From Nocardioides humilatus (GTDB lineage Bacteria > Actinomycetota > Actinomycetes > Propionibacteriales > Nocardioidaceae), in contig NZ_VUJV01000001.1 of NCBI RefSeq assembly GCF_008373755.1, positions 248,001 through 312,000 of the forward strand: a DNA stretch of 64,000 nt. Reading direction: 5' to 3'. Of this stretch, positions 52,600 to 60,873 are shown one piece after another. Below the pieces are notes generated by a model. That model worked only from the letters and a program-made list of their open reading frames with translations. It was not told the origin of the DNA and searched no databases. How positions within the stretch are numbered: the first letter of the stretch is position 1; each line of letters begins with the position of its first letter. Both the position numbers and the translations under genes were made by a program.

Positions 52600-53460
52600 A
52601 TGCCGGTCACTGCTACCCCGCCCGCGGTGCTGCTGCTGAGGCCTGGCATCCCGGTCGTACGGCGCGACGCCGACACGCTCCAGGTCGGCCTGCACCCACC
52701 CCTCGCCGCGTGTCTTCCTGACCGGCCCGAGGTCCGCGACCTTCTCGCCACTCTCCGCGACGGCGCGACGGTCCCGTCGCCCGGGTCGTTGGCACCAGAA
52801 GCCGCGCACGCCTTGGCGGCGCTCCGCGCTGCCGACCTGGTGCTGACCGGGGCGCCGGCCCCGGGCCGGCCCGACCTCACGGCGGCGCGGGCACAGTTCG
52901 GCTCCGACGGCTCCCGACGCCTCGCCGCCCGCTCACGACACACCATCGGCGTACGCGGTGCTACCGCGTGCCGCAGCCTGGCCGCGAGCCTGGCCGCCTC
53001 AGCGGGGCTGGTCGTCGACGACGGCGCCCCTGCGGTGTGGCTGGTCGTGGAGACCGGACAGGTCTCCCGGGACACGCTCGATCCCCTGGTGCGTGCGGGC
53101 GTCCCCCACCTGGTCGTGTCCGGCGACGCGGCCGGGCGACGCGTCGGGCCCTTCGTCGAACCCGGCCGCACCGCCTGCCTGCGTTGCGTCGATGCGCACG
53201 AAGCCGAGAGCGACCCGCGTCGGCCGTTCCTCCTCGAACAGGCCGCCCGGAGCGGCGGGGTCAGTCCCGTCGACCCGGTGCTCGACCAGCTGGCCCTGGC
53301 CTGGGCGGTGCGAGACCTGAGCCGCTACCTGGAGGGCGACGAGCCGAGCACCTGGTCGGCGACCGTCGACATCGGCCCGGGGAGCGCTCCACGCGTCATG
53401 CAGTGGCTGCGACACCCGCACTGCGGGTGCGCGTGGGACCTGCTGCTCGACCTGGCCTGA
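52600..53460 (+). CDS. ThiF/TOMM cyclodehydratase-like protein without YcaO
   Basis: 286 residues. The central and C-terminal part resembles the 'bacteriocin biosynthesis cyclodehydratase' ThiF-like domain: FVEPGRTACLRCVDAHEAES and CGCAWD provide a CxxC plus CxC zinc site. The nucleotide-binding loop expected before it (GxGxxG) is degraded to IGVRGATACRSLAAS. There is no YcaO, precursor peptide or dehydrogenase nearby. In mycobacteria a similar gene (Rv3196, from memory) sits between the DUF2342 protease and whiB7, as here. It is probably a conserved housekeeping adaptor, not a bacteriocin enzyme. Confidence 0.7.
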   Translation: MPVTATPPAVLLLRPGIPVVRRDADTLQVGLHPPLAACLPDRPEVRDLLATLRDGATVPSPGSLAPEAAHALAALRAADLVLTGAPAPGRPDLTAARAQFGSDGSRRLAARSRHTIGVRGATACRSLAASLAASAGLVVDDGAPAVWLVVETGQVSRDTLDPLVRAGVPHLVVSGDAAGRRVGPFVEPGRTACLRCVDAHEAESDPRRPFLLEQAARSGGVSPVDPVLDQLALAWAVRDLSRYLEGDEPSTWSATVDIGPGSAPRVMQWLRHPHCGCAWDLLLDLA

Positions 53461-53464
53461 GGAC

Positions 53465-53623
53465 CTACCACCACTCGGTGTCGAGCTTGCTCTCCATGGA
53501 GCGCAGGTGCTGGCGCGAGCAGTCCTCGCAGAACCGGCGGGTGCGACCGCGCTCGACGGACGTGCTCCAGGTCAACGGCGCCAGTTCGTCGGGAGCGAAG
53601 GAGCCGCAGAAGTCGCAGGTCAC
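53465..53623 (-). CDS. Small zinc-ribbon protein (52 residues)
   Basis: GTG 53621-53623 is preceded by AGAGG at 5 nt; an in-frame GTG lies two codons upstream. The protein begins VTCDFCGSFAPDEL and continues RFCEDCSRQHLRSMESKLD, giving two CxxC pairs and ending in EWW. A treble-clef or zinc-ribbon fold is likely. It converges with the ThiF-like gene, whose stop is 4 bp away. Confidence 0.75.
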   Translation of the reverse strand: MTCDFCGSFAPDELAPLTWSTSVERGRTRRFCEDCSRQHLRSMESKLDTEWW

Positions 53624-53700
53624 GGGCACCTCTTCAGGCTAGACCCTGGGGCGGCCGGCAGCGTGGCGCACCGCGGCGAAGCCGCACGGCGTGGCGTCCC

Positions 53701-53723
53701 CGGACCGAGCTTGCGAGCGTCCG
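53701..53723. repeat. Second hairpin with the ACCGAGCTTGCGAG core
   Basis: CGGAC (53701-53705) pairs with GTCCG (53719-53723); the loop includes the 14-nt core also found at 52530-52543. Located in a 247-bp gene-poor stretch between two small genes. Confidence 0.4.
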
Positions 53724-53768
53724 GGCGGCGCGGCGCCGTTTGCGACACGCTCGGCCCCGAGAATGCAG

Positions 53769-53813
53769 AAAGGCCGGAGCACGACGGGTTTCGTCGTACT
53801 CCGGCCTTTCTTT
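53769..53813. terminator. Bidirectional terminator hairpin
   Basis: AAAGGCCGGAG (53769-53779) pairs with CTCCGGCCTTT (53799-53809), extended inside by ACGACG/CGTCGT. CTTTA follows on the plus strand and CTGC on the minus strand. Lies 61 bp past the stop of the small basic protein gene (minus strand), which it probably terminates. Confidence 0.8.
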
Positions 53814-53870
53814 ACTTATCACCCGCGATCAGGTGCTCGAAGGAGGTCCTCCGAGGTCTGTGCCCCTCTG

Positions 53871-54062
53871 TCAGAGAGCGCGAGCGAGGGCGAGGCGAGC
53901 CTGCTGCGCTGCGCGCTCAGCCTTGCGGCTGAGACGCCGGGCGCGGGCCATCTTGGCCTCGCGCAGCTGCTGCGCCTCTCCCAGGCGCGCGGACATGTGC
54001 GCGCGTGCCAGGTCTTCATGCATGACGTTCATCTTGGTGCTCCAGTTCAGGTCTTGGTTCAT
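53871..54062 (-). CDS. Small Arg/Ala-rich helical protein
   Basis: 63 residues from ATG 54062, or 50 from the internal MHEDLARAH. Almost wholly helical and basic: MHEDLARAHMSARLGEAQQL then MARARRLSRKAERAAQQARL. No Shine-Dalgarno. It lies 63 bp downstream of whiB7 and 61 bp upstream of a terminator, which supports real transcription. Similar short basic proteins occur in other actinobacteria; function unknown. Confidence 0.5.
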   Translation of the reverse strand: MNQDLNWSTKMNVMHEDLARAHMSARLGEAQQLREAKMARARRLSRKAERAAQQARLALARAL

Positions 54063-54125
54063 TGAGGTGTTTCTAGAAAAGTTGCTCGGAGTTGATCGGA
54101 GGTCGGGTGCCGCACTCCACCGGGG

Positions 54126-54437
54126 CTAGGCCGCGGCGGCGTCCTTGCGGGGCCGGCCACGAGGCCTCTTGCGAGGGATCACTACTCCCTGCAGGAAGAT
54201 CTCGCCGCCCCAGACACCCCAGGGCTCGCGCCGCTCGAGCGCTCCGGTCAGACACATCTGCTGGACCGGGCAGTCCTGGCACAGCGTCTTGGCGAACTCC
54301 ACGTCGGTGGGAGACTCCGCGAACCACAGCTCCGGGTCATTGACCCGACACGGCAGCCGGTCGGACTCCTGGTCGGCGAAGAGCTCTGCCTCGTCGTGCA
54401 GGTTGCTCAGCGTCGGCTCGAGAACACTGGTCGTCAT
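54126..54437 (-). CDS. whiB7: WhiB7 iron-sulphur transcriptional activator of intrinsic antibiotic resistance
   Basis: 103 residues from ATG 54435-54437 with GAGGAGG 8 nt upstream; a GTG three codons earlier overlaps that site. Four Cys of the WhiB [4Fe-4S] site: PCRVNDPEL, then TLCQDCPVQQMC. The G[VI]WGG turn is EPWGVWGGEIF, and the C-terminal AT-hook KRPRGRPRKDA is diagnostic for WhiB7. It binds the principal sigma factor and activates promoters with an AT-rich element before the -35. It lies beside uvrD2, as in mycobacteria. The leader (54438-54985) has attenuator-like features. Confidence 0.95.
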   Translation of the reverse strand: MTTSVLEPTLSNLHDEAELFADQESDRLPCRVNDPELWFAESPTDVEFAKTLCQDCPVQQMCLTGALERREPWGVWGGEIFLQGVVIPRKRPRGRPRKDAAAA

Positions 54438-54507
54438 GTTTTTCACCTCCTCGTCTCTGACCTGATCGCGTTGGTCGTTTCATCGATCCGGGTCTGCGGC
54501 TTTCGTC

Positions 54508-54527
54508 TTTCTCAGGTGCCTGAGAAA
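54508..54527. promoter_or_regulatory. Perfect 9-bp inverted repeat in the whiB7 leader
   Basis: TTTCTCAGG (54508-54516) and CCTGAGAAA (54519-54527) around a TG centre. It follows the strong hairpin in the direction of whiB7 transcription and ends 70 bp before the start codon. With only a 2-nt centre it may be a protein-binding site more than an RNA stem. Confidence 0.5.
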
Positions 54528-54533
54528 CACGAA

Positions 54534-54565
54534 GGCCGCGGATCCCGGTTTCGGGTTCCGCGGCC
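54534..54565 (-). terminator. Attenuator-like hairpin in the whiB7 leader
   Basis: GGCCGCGGA (54534-54542) pairs with TCCGCGGCC (54557-54565), extended inside by CCCG/CGGG around GTTT. On the minus strand it is followed by TTCGTGTTTC, a weak U-tract. It sits between the leader reading frame (stop 54594) and whiB7, the expected place for a conditional terminator. Confidence 0.7.
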
Positions 54566-54593
54566 TGGAGGCTGCCGAGCTAAGTCTTGTGGA

Positions 54594-54851
54594 CTAGATC
54601 GGTGGACTCCAGGTTTGAGAACCCCAGGCGTAGCCGGCTGCAAAGTCGACGTGGCCCATGCCGGCGGTCGGTGCGAACACGCGAACGCGCTTGCCCTCGA
54701 CGGTCTTGACCGTCTGCGCCACGTCGCCCGTGCGCACGTCGATCCGGACGTCGGACGTCCGGAGATCGGTGGTCGGGGTGGCGCACAGGAGCGCGAGCGC
54801 GCGCGTGGACTGTGCCGGCGCTGCGATTGCGATTCGCATGATGTTCTCCAC
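54594..54851 (-). CDS. Leader reading frame upstream of whiB7 (85 residues)
   Basis: GTG 54849-54851 has an excellent AAGGAGG 8 nt upstream; an ATG four codons later is the alternative. The protein MRIAIAAPAQSTRALALLCA... ends in AWGSQTWSPPI. No recognised domain. Its last codons contain CCTGGAG (plus 54607-54613 as CTCCAGG), complementary to CTCCAGG at the base of the attenuator hairpin (plus 54564-54570 as CCTGGAG). This suggests that translation of the frame's end sets leader folding. It may be a sensor uORF, a real small protein, or both. Confidence 0.65.
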   Translation of the reverse strand: MENIMRIAIAAPAQSTRALALLCATPTTDLRTSDVRIDVRTGDVAQTVKTVEGKRVRVFAPTAGMGHVDFAAGYAWGSQTWSPPI

Positions 54852-54928
54852 TGTGGCCACCTCCTTCGGGGCGTTGGGCGCGGGCCTTGCCAGGGCCGGA
54901 TGCGCAGGTCTGTCAGTACGTGAGGGAC

Positions 54929-54985
54929 ACGCTATCCGCGCATCCATGTAATGGGCAAACCATTTAATGACTATTTCTGAAAATT
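54929..54985 (-). promoter_or_regulatory. Candidate WhiB7-type promoter for the leader and whiB7
   Basis: On the minus strand TTGCCC (plus 54953-54958) and TAGCGT (plus 54929-54934) are separated by 18 bp, fitting -35 and -10 elements. Immediately upstream of the -35 is an AT-rich block (plus 54959-54985) in otherwise GC-rich DNA. An AT-rich element next to the -35 is the known hallmark of WhiB7-activated promoters, so autoregulation is likely. Confidence 0.65.
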
Positions 54986-55030
54986 GTTGCAGGTTGGCAG
55001 GAAATCTTCTTCAGCGAAGCTCATGACGGC

Positions 55031-57085
55031 TCATGACTGGGTCTGGATCACCGCGATCACGTCGTCGCCATACTTCTCGATCTTGCTGGGACCCACGCCG
55101 CTGATGGCCCGCAGCGCTCGCTGGTCGCCGGGCTTGTGCTCAGCGATGAGCTCCAAGGTGGCGTCGGTGAAGACGACGTAGGCGGGCACCTCGTCATCGC
55201 GCGCGCGCTCGAGGCGCCAGGCCTTGAGCCGCTCGTAGAGAGCCTCGTCGTAGTGAATCGGGTGGTGGGAGCACCTCCCGCGCTTCTTCTCGACGGCGCT
55301 GCTGAGCGGCTGGCTGCACTCGCGGCAGCGCGCGACCTTGCTCCGGGCACGGCCACCCGGCTGCGGCTTCTCACGCTCGGGCAGCAGCGGCGCGAGGAAC
55401 CGCGAGGGCTGGCGGCGTGCTGCCTGGCCGGGATTGCGCGCGGCCGACCAGCTGATCGTGAGGTCGCGGCGCGCACGGGTGACGCCGACGTAGAGGAGGC
55501 GGCGCTCCTCCTCGATCGACGCTTCGCTGTCGGCGTAGGTGATCGGCACGGTGCCGTCCTGGACGCCGCTGCAGAAGACGGCGTCCCACTCCAGGCCCTT
55601 GGCGGCGTGGAAGGTGGCGAGGGTGACGCCGTCGGCCGCCGGCGCGTGCTGCTCGGCCGCGCGGCGGTCGAGGTCATCGACGAACGCCCCGAAGTCGGCG
55701 TCCGGATGCTCCGACCCGAACTCCTCGGCCTGGGTCGCCAGCGCCTGCCAGGACTCCCAGCGGTCCCGCACCTGGCCACGACCGGTCGGTGGCTCGGCCG
55801 ACCAGCCCATGCCGCCGAGCACCCCGTGGACCGCCTCGACCCACGGCTGGTCGCCTGCCTCCCCTGACCGGGCGGCACCGCGCAACCGTACGACGGCCTC
55901 GCGGACCTCGGGCCGGTCGAAGAAGCGCGCCGCGCCGCGGACGACGTAGGGGATGCCCCGGTCGCTCAGCGCGTCCTCGAAGTGCTCGGACTGCGCGTTG
56001 ATGCGGAAGAGGACGGCGATCTGCCCGCGCGCCGTGCCCTTGCGATGGAGCGCGGCCACCTGGTCGGCGACGAAGGTCGCCTCGGCGACCTCGTCGGGAT
56101 GGCCCTCGAGCCGCACCGCCGGGCCGGCAGGTTGCTGCGCCTTCAGCTCGACGCCGGCGCTGGCGCTCCCGGCGAGCAGGCTGTTGGCGGCCGCCACCAC
56201 CTGAGGGGTCGAGCGGTAGTTGCGGACCAGCTCGATCGAGGTCGTGCCGGCGTAGCGCTTCGGGAAGTCCAGTAGATAGGTCGAGTCGGCACCGGCGAAG
56301 GAGTAGATCGTCTGGGCGGGGTCACCGACGACGCACAGCTCGTCGCGGCCCCCGAGCCACAGGTCGAGGAGCGCGGACTGGAGCGGCGAGACGTCTTGGA
56401 ACTCGTCGACGACAAACCACTTGTACTGCCGGCGGACCTGCGCCGCGACCCGTTCGTCGGACGCGAGGACGCCGGCGGTGAAGAGCAGGACGTCCTCCAT
56501 GTCCATGCGTCCCTGCTCGCGCTTGACGTCCTCGTAGGCGCCGAACACCTTGCCGACCGTGTCGGCCGGCTGGTCGGACACGCTGCGGCCGTGCTGGCCG
56601 GCGATCCGGGCGTAGTCGTCGGGCCCGACGTTGCTGACCTTCGCCCACTCGATCTCCGAGGCGAGGTCGCGGAGCAGCGCCTGGTCGGCTCGGAGCCCGA
56701 GCCGGCGGGTGGCCGCGGCCATCATCGCGAGCTTGGACTCGGTGAGCGTCGGGAGGTCGGTGCCGTGGACGTGGGGCCAGAAGTAGCGCAGCTGCCGCAG
56801 AGCCGCGCTGTGGAACGTGCGCGCCTGCACCCCCGGCGCCCCGAGCTGACGCAGTCGCCCCCGCAGCTCGCCCGCGGCCCGGGTCGTGAACGTCACGGCC
56901 AGCACCTCGGACGGCGCGTAGACACCCGTCATCACGCCGAGCGCGATGCGGTGCGTGATCGCCCGGGTCTTGCCCGTCCCGGCGCCGGCCAGCACCCGCA
57001 CCGGCCCTCGCAGCGCCTCGGCCACCTGTCGCTGCTCGGGGTCGAGTGCCCCTAGAAGAGACTCGGCGGACGACGGAGCACTCAT
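55031..57085 (-). CDS. uvrD2: ATP-dependent DNA helicase UvrD2
   Basis: 684 residues from ATG 57083-57085. SF1 helicase motifs: Walker A VLAGAGTGKTRAIT, TFTTRAAGELRGRL (Ia), FVVDEFQDVSPLQ (II), GDPAQTIYSFAGA (III), LVRNYRST (IV), TFHAAKGLEWDAVF (V), and LLYVGVTRARRDL (VI). Near the C-terminus is a four-Cys/His element (CRECSQ...CSHH) and then an HRDC domain (RLKAWRLERARDDEVPAYVV), the UvrD2 layout. 3'-5' helicase for DNA repair. Downstream of pstS on the same strand. Confidence 0.93.
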   Translation of the reverse strand: MSAPSSAESLLGALDPEQRQVAEALRGPVRVLAGAGTGKTRAITHRIALGVMTGVYAPSEVLAVTFTTRAAGELRGRLRQLGAPGVQARTFHSAALRQLRYFWPHVHGTDLPTLTESKLAMMAAATRRLGLRADQALLRDLASEIEWAKVSNVGPDDYARIAGQHGRSVSDQPADTVGKVFGAYEDVKREQGRMDMEDVLLFTAGVLASDERVAAQVRRQYKWFVVDEFQDVSPLQSALLDLWLGGRDELCVVGDPAQTIYSFAGADSTYLLDFPKRYAGTTSIELVRNYRSTPQVVAAANSLLAGSASAGVELKAQQPAGPAVRLEGHPDEVAEATFVADQVAALHRKGTARGQIAVLFRINAQSEHFEDALSDRGIPYVVRGAARFFDRPEVREAVVRLRGAARSGEAGDQPWVEAVHGVLGGMGWSAEPPTGRGQVRDRWESWQALATQAEEFGSEHPDADFGAFVDDLDRRAAEQHAPAADGVTLATFHAAKGLEWDAVFCSGVQDGTVPITYADSEASIEEERRLLYVGVTRARRDLTISWSAARNPGQAARRQPSRFLAPLLPEREKPQPGGRARSKVARCRECSQPLSSAVEKKRGRCSHHPIHYDEALYERLKAWRLERARDDEVPAYVVFTDATLELIAEHKPGDQRALRAISGVGPSKIEKYGDDVIAVIQTQS

Positions 57086-57147
57086 GTCCAGCGACCCTAG
57101 AGGGTGGGGGCGACAGAACTTCGAGCCATCCCCACCCATCCACAGGG

Positions 57148-58713
57148 TCAGGTCCGTCGGCGCAACCTCCGCACGAGCAACGGCGGCGCGATGACGGCCA
57201 GCAGGAGGGCCACGGCGGCGACCCAGGTCGCTGCCAGCGTCTCCCCGCTGCGCCCGCCGGTCAGGGTGATCGGCGTACCGGGAGCGCCCGTGGCCGCGGT
57301 GGTCGTCGGGTCGCCCGTGGTCGCTCCGGTCAGCGGATCGACCGCTCCCGCGTTGTTCCCACCGTTGCCGCCCGCACCTCCGTTGCCGCCCGTGCCACCG
57401 GTCCCGCCCGTGCCACCCGTGCCCCCCGTGCCGCCGTCACCGTCGCCGGTGGAACCGGCGGGGTTGCCCTCACCGGGAGCGCAGGTCGCACCGACCTTCG
57501 AGCACTTGTCGGGGCTCGGCGCGGAGTTGAGGATGTCGAGCGCCGGGTTGTCGCACTGACTGATCGACGGCGACCGCACCGCACCGGGGATCCGTTTGAC
57601 CTGGTCGAAGCCGGCCTCGACCAGGTTCTTCGGCAACGGTGAGTAGCCGAGGATCTCGGCCTTCTGCTGGCCGGCGCAGAGGAAGTAGTTGATGAACGTC
57701 GAGAGCGTCTTGCCCTTGTCGGTGTTGAACGGGGCGTCCGTCGACGTCGGGATGATCATGTAGCTGTAGCTCGACATCGGGTAGGCCCGCGGGTCCGGGT
57801 TGTTGTAGACCGAGGTCAGGTTCTGGGTGAGGTTCGGGTTGATCTTGGCCTTGGTCAGCGCCACCGCCACGTTGCCGGCCGTGGGCTGGGAGAAGTAGCC
57901 CGCCTTGTTGAGGAGGCCGGCCACCGGGAAGTCGATCCGCTTGGCGTAGGCGTACTCGACGTAGCCGATCGACCCGACGCCGTACGACGCGGACACGTAG
58001 TTGGCGACACCGTTGGACCCCACCTGCGCCTTGCTGTCGCCGAAGGCCGGGTAGAAGGAGACGCTCGGGCAGGCCGAACCGCCGAGGTGCAGCTTGTCCC
58101 GGATGAAGGGGCAGTAGACGTCGGGCACCTGGTCCTGCATGTAGAGCGTGAACTGCGCCGAGGCGCCGGCACCGTCGGAGCGGACCACCGGGATGATCGG
58201 GATGTCCGGCAGGGTCTTGCCGTAGTCCTCCTTGATCTCGGGGTCGTTCCACCGCGTGATCTTGCCGGTGAAGATCTTGGCCAGCGTCTCGGCGGACAGG
58301 CGCAGGTCGCGCACCCGCTGCCCGCCGAGCTCGAGGTTGTACATGAACGACGTGCCACCGGCGACGATCGGCATGTAGGCGTAGTCGCGTCCGGGGACCT
58401 CCGCCTGCTGGCCGGGCTCGGGCGGGTCCTGGAACGGGATCTCGCTCGTCGCGAAGTCAGCCGTCCCCTGGATGAACTGCGAGCGGCCGTCGGTCGAGCC
58501 CGTGCCGGCGAAGTTAACGACCACGCCGGAGGCCCGTACGTCGGCGCGCCACGCATCGACGGCCACCTGGCTCCAGGTCGAACCGGCGCCGGAGACCGGC
58601 ACGTAGTCCTCGGCGTGAGCGGCGGGTGCCGGGGCCAGCGAGAGACCGATGAGAGCCAGGGCTCCGGCCAGGGCAGCGCTGCGGATCGGGCGGCGGGCGA
58701 GCAGGCGGTTCAC
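57148..58713 (-). CDS. pstS: Phosphate-binding protein PstS with C-terminal membrane anchor
   Basis: 521 residues from GTG 58711-58713 (AGGAG 7 nt upstream; overlaps the pstA stop). Signal peptide ends PAAHA. PBP domain with phosphate-site motifs SGAGSTWSQVAVDAW, FAGTGSTDGRSQFI, VVRSDGAGASAQFT and YVSASYGVGSIGYVEYA. After the domain come a Gly/Thr repeat linker (GGTGGTGGTGG), a Thr/Pro stretch and a C-terminal TM with Arg tail (VAAVALLLAVIAPPLLV, RRLRRR). It is therefore membrane-anchored, not a lipoprotein, and has no LPXTG. Binds phosphate for PstCAB. Confidence 0.9.
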   Translation of the reverse strand: MNRLLARRPIRSAALAGALALIGLSLAPAPAAHAEDYVPVSGAGSTWSQVAVDAWRADVRASGVVVNFAGTGSTDGRSQFIQGTADFATSEIPFQDPPEPGQQAEVPGRDYAYMPIVAGGTSFMYNLELGGQRVRDLRLSAETLAKIFTGKITRWNDPEIKEDYGKTLPDIPIIPVVRSDGAGASAQFTLYMQDQVPDVYCPFIRDKLHLGGSACPSVSFYPAFGDSKAQVGSNGVANYVSASYGVGSIGYVEYAYAKRIDFPVAGLLNKAGYFSQPTAGNVAVALTKAKINPNLTQNLTSVYNNPDPRAYPMSSYSYMIIPTSTDAPFNTDKGKTLSTFINYFLCAGQQKAEILGYSPLPKNLVEAGFDQVKRIPGAVRSPSISQCDNPALDILNSAPSPDKCSKVGATCAPGEGNPAGSTGDGDGGTGGTGGTGGTGGTGGNGGAGGNGGNNAGAVDPLTGATTGDPTTTAATGAPGTPITLTGGRSGETLAATWVAAVALLLAVIAPPLLVRRLRRRT

Positions 58714-59867
58714 GTGGGGGCTCCTAGACGTCGAGCGAGCCGGCGCTGCTGCCGGCGGCTGAGGCGACCCGGGGTGCGGCCACCGATGATGCGGGCGAGG
58801 GCGAAGAAGAGGACGACGAGCGCGAGCAGCACCACACCGGCACCGAAGGCCCGGGTGATCGCCACGTCGATGGGCGTCCGCAGCCCGTTGAAGACGAACA
58901 GCGGCAAGGACAGCTGGGGCCCGTGCCGCGGGTCGTAGTTGAGCTCGTTGGTCGAGCCCGCGACGAGGAGGACAGGTGACGTCTCGCCGATGATGCGCGC
59001 GACGCCGAGCAGGACGGCCGTGACCAGGCCCGGCCGCGCGGTCGGGAGGACGACCCGCCACACGGTCTGCCACTGGGTGGTGCCGAGGGCGAGCGAGGCC
59101 TCGCGCAGGCCGTTGGGCACCAGCCGCAGCACCACCTCCGCCGTCGTGATGACGACGGGCACCATGCTGACCGACAGCGCGAGCGCGGCCGCGAGGCCGC
59201 TGCGACCGTGCCCGAGCTGCAGGATCACGAGCGAGTAGATGAACAGGCCGGCGACGATCGTCGGCACCGCGGTCATCGCCTGGACGACGACGCGCACCAC
59301 CCGCGCCAGCCGACCACGGACCTCGCTCAGGTAGACGGCCGTGGCCAGGCCAAGAGGCACGCTGACCACGACCGAGATGGCGACCTGCTCCAGGGTGCCG
59401 ACCATGGCGGCGTAGATGCCGCCCTGGTCCAGCGCGGCGTCCGGCCCCGAGTAGGCCATGGTGTCCTTGAAGAAGTTCGTGTGCGCCAGCGCGTCCTTGC
59501 CGTGCACGAACGTGAACACCACGATCCCCACCAGGGCCGAGACCATGACCAGGCCCGCGGTGGCTACGAGTGCGCCGACCAAGCGGTCGATGACACCGAG
59601 CCGGTCGAGGGTGGTCGAGCTGGCCGCGACGAGCAGGATCAAGAAGAGCGCGTAGGCGAAGATCCAGAAGCCGATGGTGCCGCTGGTCGGCAGCATCCGC
59701 TCGTAGAGGAGCCAGGCCAGCGAGATGGCTCCGGACAGCGCGACCCCCACGTGGAGGACCAGGTCGGGACCGAGGCCACCGATCCGGATCCGCTCCGGCA
59801 CGGGCCGGGTCGCCGGTGGCGCGGCGGGCGTGGGCGCCTCGGCGGGCGCGACGGTCGTCGTCGTCAT
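58710..59867 (-). CDS. pstA: Phosphate ABC transporter permease PstA
   Basis: 385 residues. N-terminal Pro/Ala-rich cytosolic tail and an extra TM pair (about 35-90) precede the canonical BPD permease core of six TM, with the EAA loop LREASLALGTTQWQTVWRVV. Characteristic PstA block ARIIGETSPVLLVAG. Works with PstC; one base separates it from pstC. The extra N-terminal helices exceed the usual PstA length (about 280-300). Confidence 0.9.
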   Translation of the reverse strand: MTTTTVAPAEAPTPAAPPATRPVPERIRIGGLGPDLVLHVGVALSGAISLAWLLYERMLPTSGTIGFWIFAYALFLILLVAASSTTLDRLGVIDRLVGALVATAGLVMVSALVGIVVFTFVHGKDALAHTNFFKDTMAYSGPDAALDQGGIYAAMVGTLEQVAISVVVSVPLGLATAVYLSEVRGRLARVVRVVVQAMTAVPTIVAGLFIYSLVILQLGHGRSGLAAALALSVSMVPVVITTAEVVLRLVPNGLREASLALGTTQWQTVWRVVLPTARPGLVTAVLLGVARIIGETSPVLLVAGSTNELNYDPRHGPQLSLPLFVFNGLRTPIDVAITRAFGAGVVLLALVVLFFALARIIGGRTPGRLSRRQQRRLARRLGAPT

Positions 59868-59868
59868 C

Positions 59869-60873
59869 TCAGATCTCCGTCGCCGCGCCGGAACGGGACC
59901 GGCTCACCACGATGCCCGCGGCGGTGTTGATGACGAGCGTGAACGCGAAGAGCACCATGCCGGCGGCGAGCAGGCCCGCGAAGGCGTTGCCGTTGGACTC
60001 CGAGTAGCGCGACGCGATGTGCGCCGCGATCGTGTTGGTGCCCGACTCGAGCGGGTGCGTCGTCCAGTCGAAGATCGGCGAGATCAGGGCGTAGACCACG
60101 ATCGTCTCGCCGAGCGCACGACCGAGGCCGAGCATGATGCCGCCGATGATGCCGGCGCGGCCGAACGGCAGCACGACCGCGCGGATCATGCCCCACTTCG
60201 TGGCTCCCAGGGCGATCGCGCCCTCGCGCTCGCCGACCGGTGCCTGCGAGAAGACCTCCCGCATGATCGAGGTGATCGTCGGCATGATGACGAACCCGAC
60301 GGCCACACCGGCGATGAAGGCCGACGATGTGTACGACGACGGCGAGTCCGGCGTCTTCACGGTCAGGAACGGCAGGGCACCTCCCAGGTGCACGGAGAGC
60401 CACTGCGCCACCGAGAGCAGCTGCGCCTGCAGGAAGATCAGCGCCCAGATCGCGTAGATGACCGCGGGCACGGCCGCCATCAGGTCGACGAGCGTCACGA
60501 GCGGACGCTTCAGGGCCGGCGGGGCGTACTCGCTGATGAACAGCGCCGCTCCGAACGAGACCGGCACCGCCACGATCAGTGCGATCACGCCGACCAGCAC
60601 GGTGCCCTCGAGCAGGCCCGCGATGCCGTACTGGCCCGTCTCGGGCAGCCACTGCTTCTCGGTGAAGAACTGCCAGCCCTGCTGCTCGAGCGCCGGCCAC
60701 GCGCCGACGGTGAGGAAGTAGCCGATCAGGCCCATGATCAGCAGCGTTGCGATCGCGGCCAGGCGGCTCCCGGAGACGAACACCCGGTCCGAGGTGGTCG
60801 GGCGCGACGACAGCGACCTGCGCTGCGGCACGGGGCGGACCAGCTCCAGGGTCGGAGGCGTCTCGGCGCTCAT
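59869..60873 (-). CDS. pstC: Phosphate ABC transporter permease PstC
   Basis: 334 residues from ATG 60871-60873. Six TM segments ([19 protein letters not shown] and following), PstC-type EAA loop [20 protein letters not shown] and [16 protein letters not shown]. Partner of PstA in the membrane. Start overlaps the pstB stop by 4 bp. Confidence 0.93.
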   Translation of the reverse strand: MSAETPPTLELVRPVPQRRSLSSRPTTSDRVFVSGSRLAAIATLLIMGLIGYFLTVGAWPALEQQGWQFFTEKQWLPETGQYGIAGLLEGTVLVGVIALIVAVPVSFGAALFISEYAPPALKRPLVTLVDLMAAVPAVIYAIWALIFLQAQLLSVAQWLSVHLGGALPFLTVKTPDSPSSYTSSAFIAGVAVGFVIMPTITSIMREVFSQAPVGEREGAIALGATKWGMIRAVVLPFGRAGIIGGIMLGLGRALGETIVVYALISPIFDWTTHPLESGTNTIAAHIASRYSESNGNAFAGLLAAGMVLFAFTLVINTAAGIVVSRSRSGAATEI

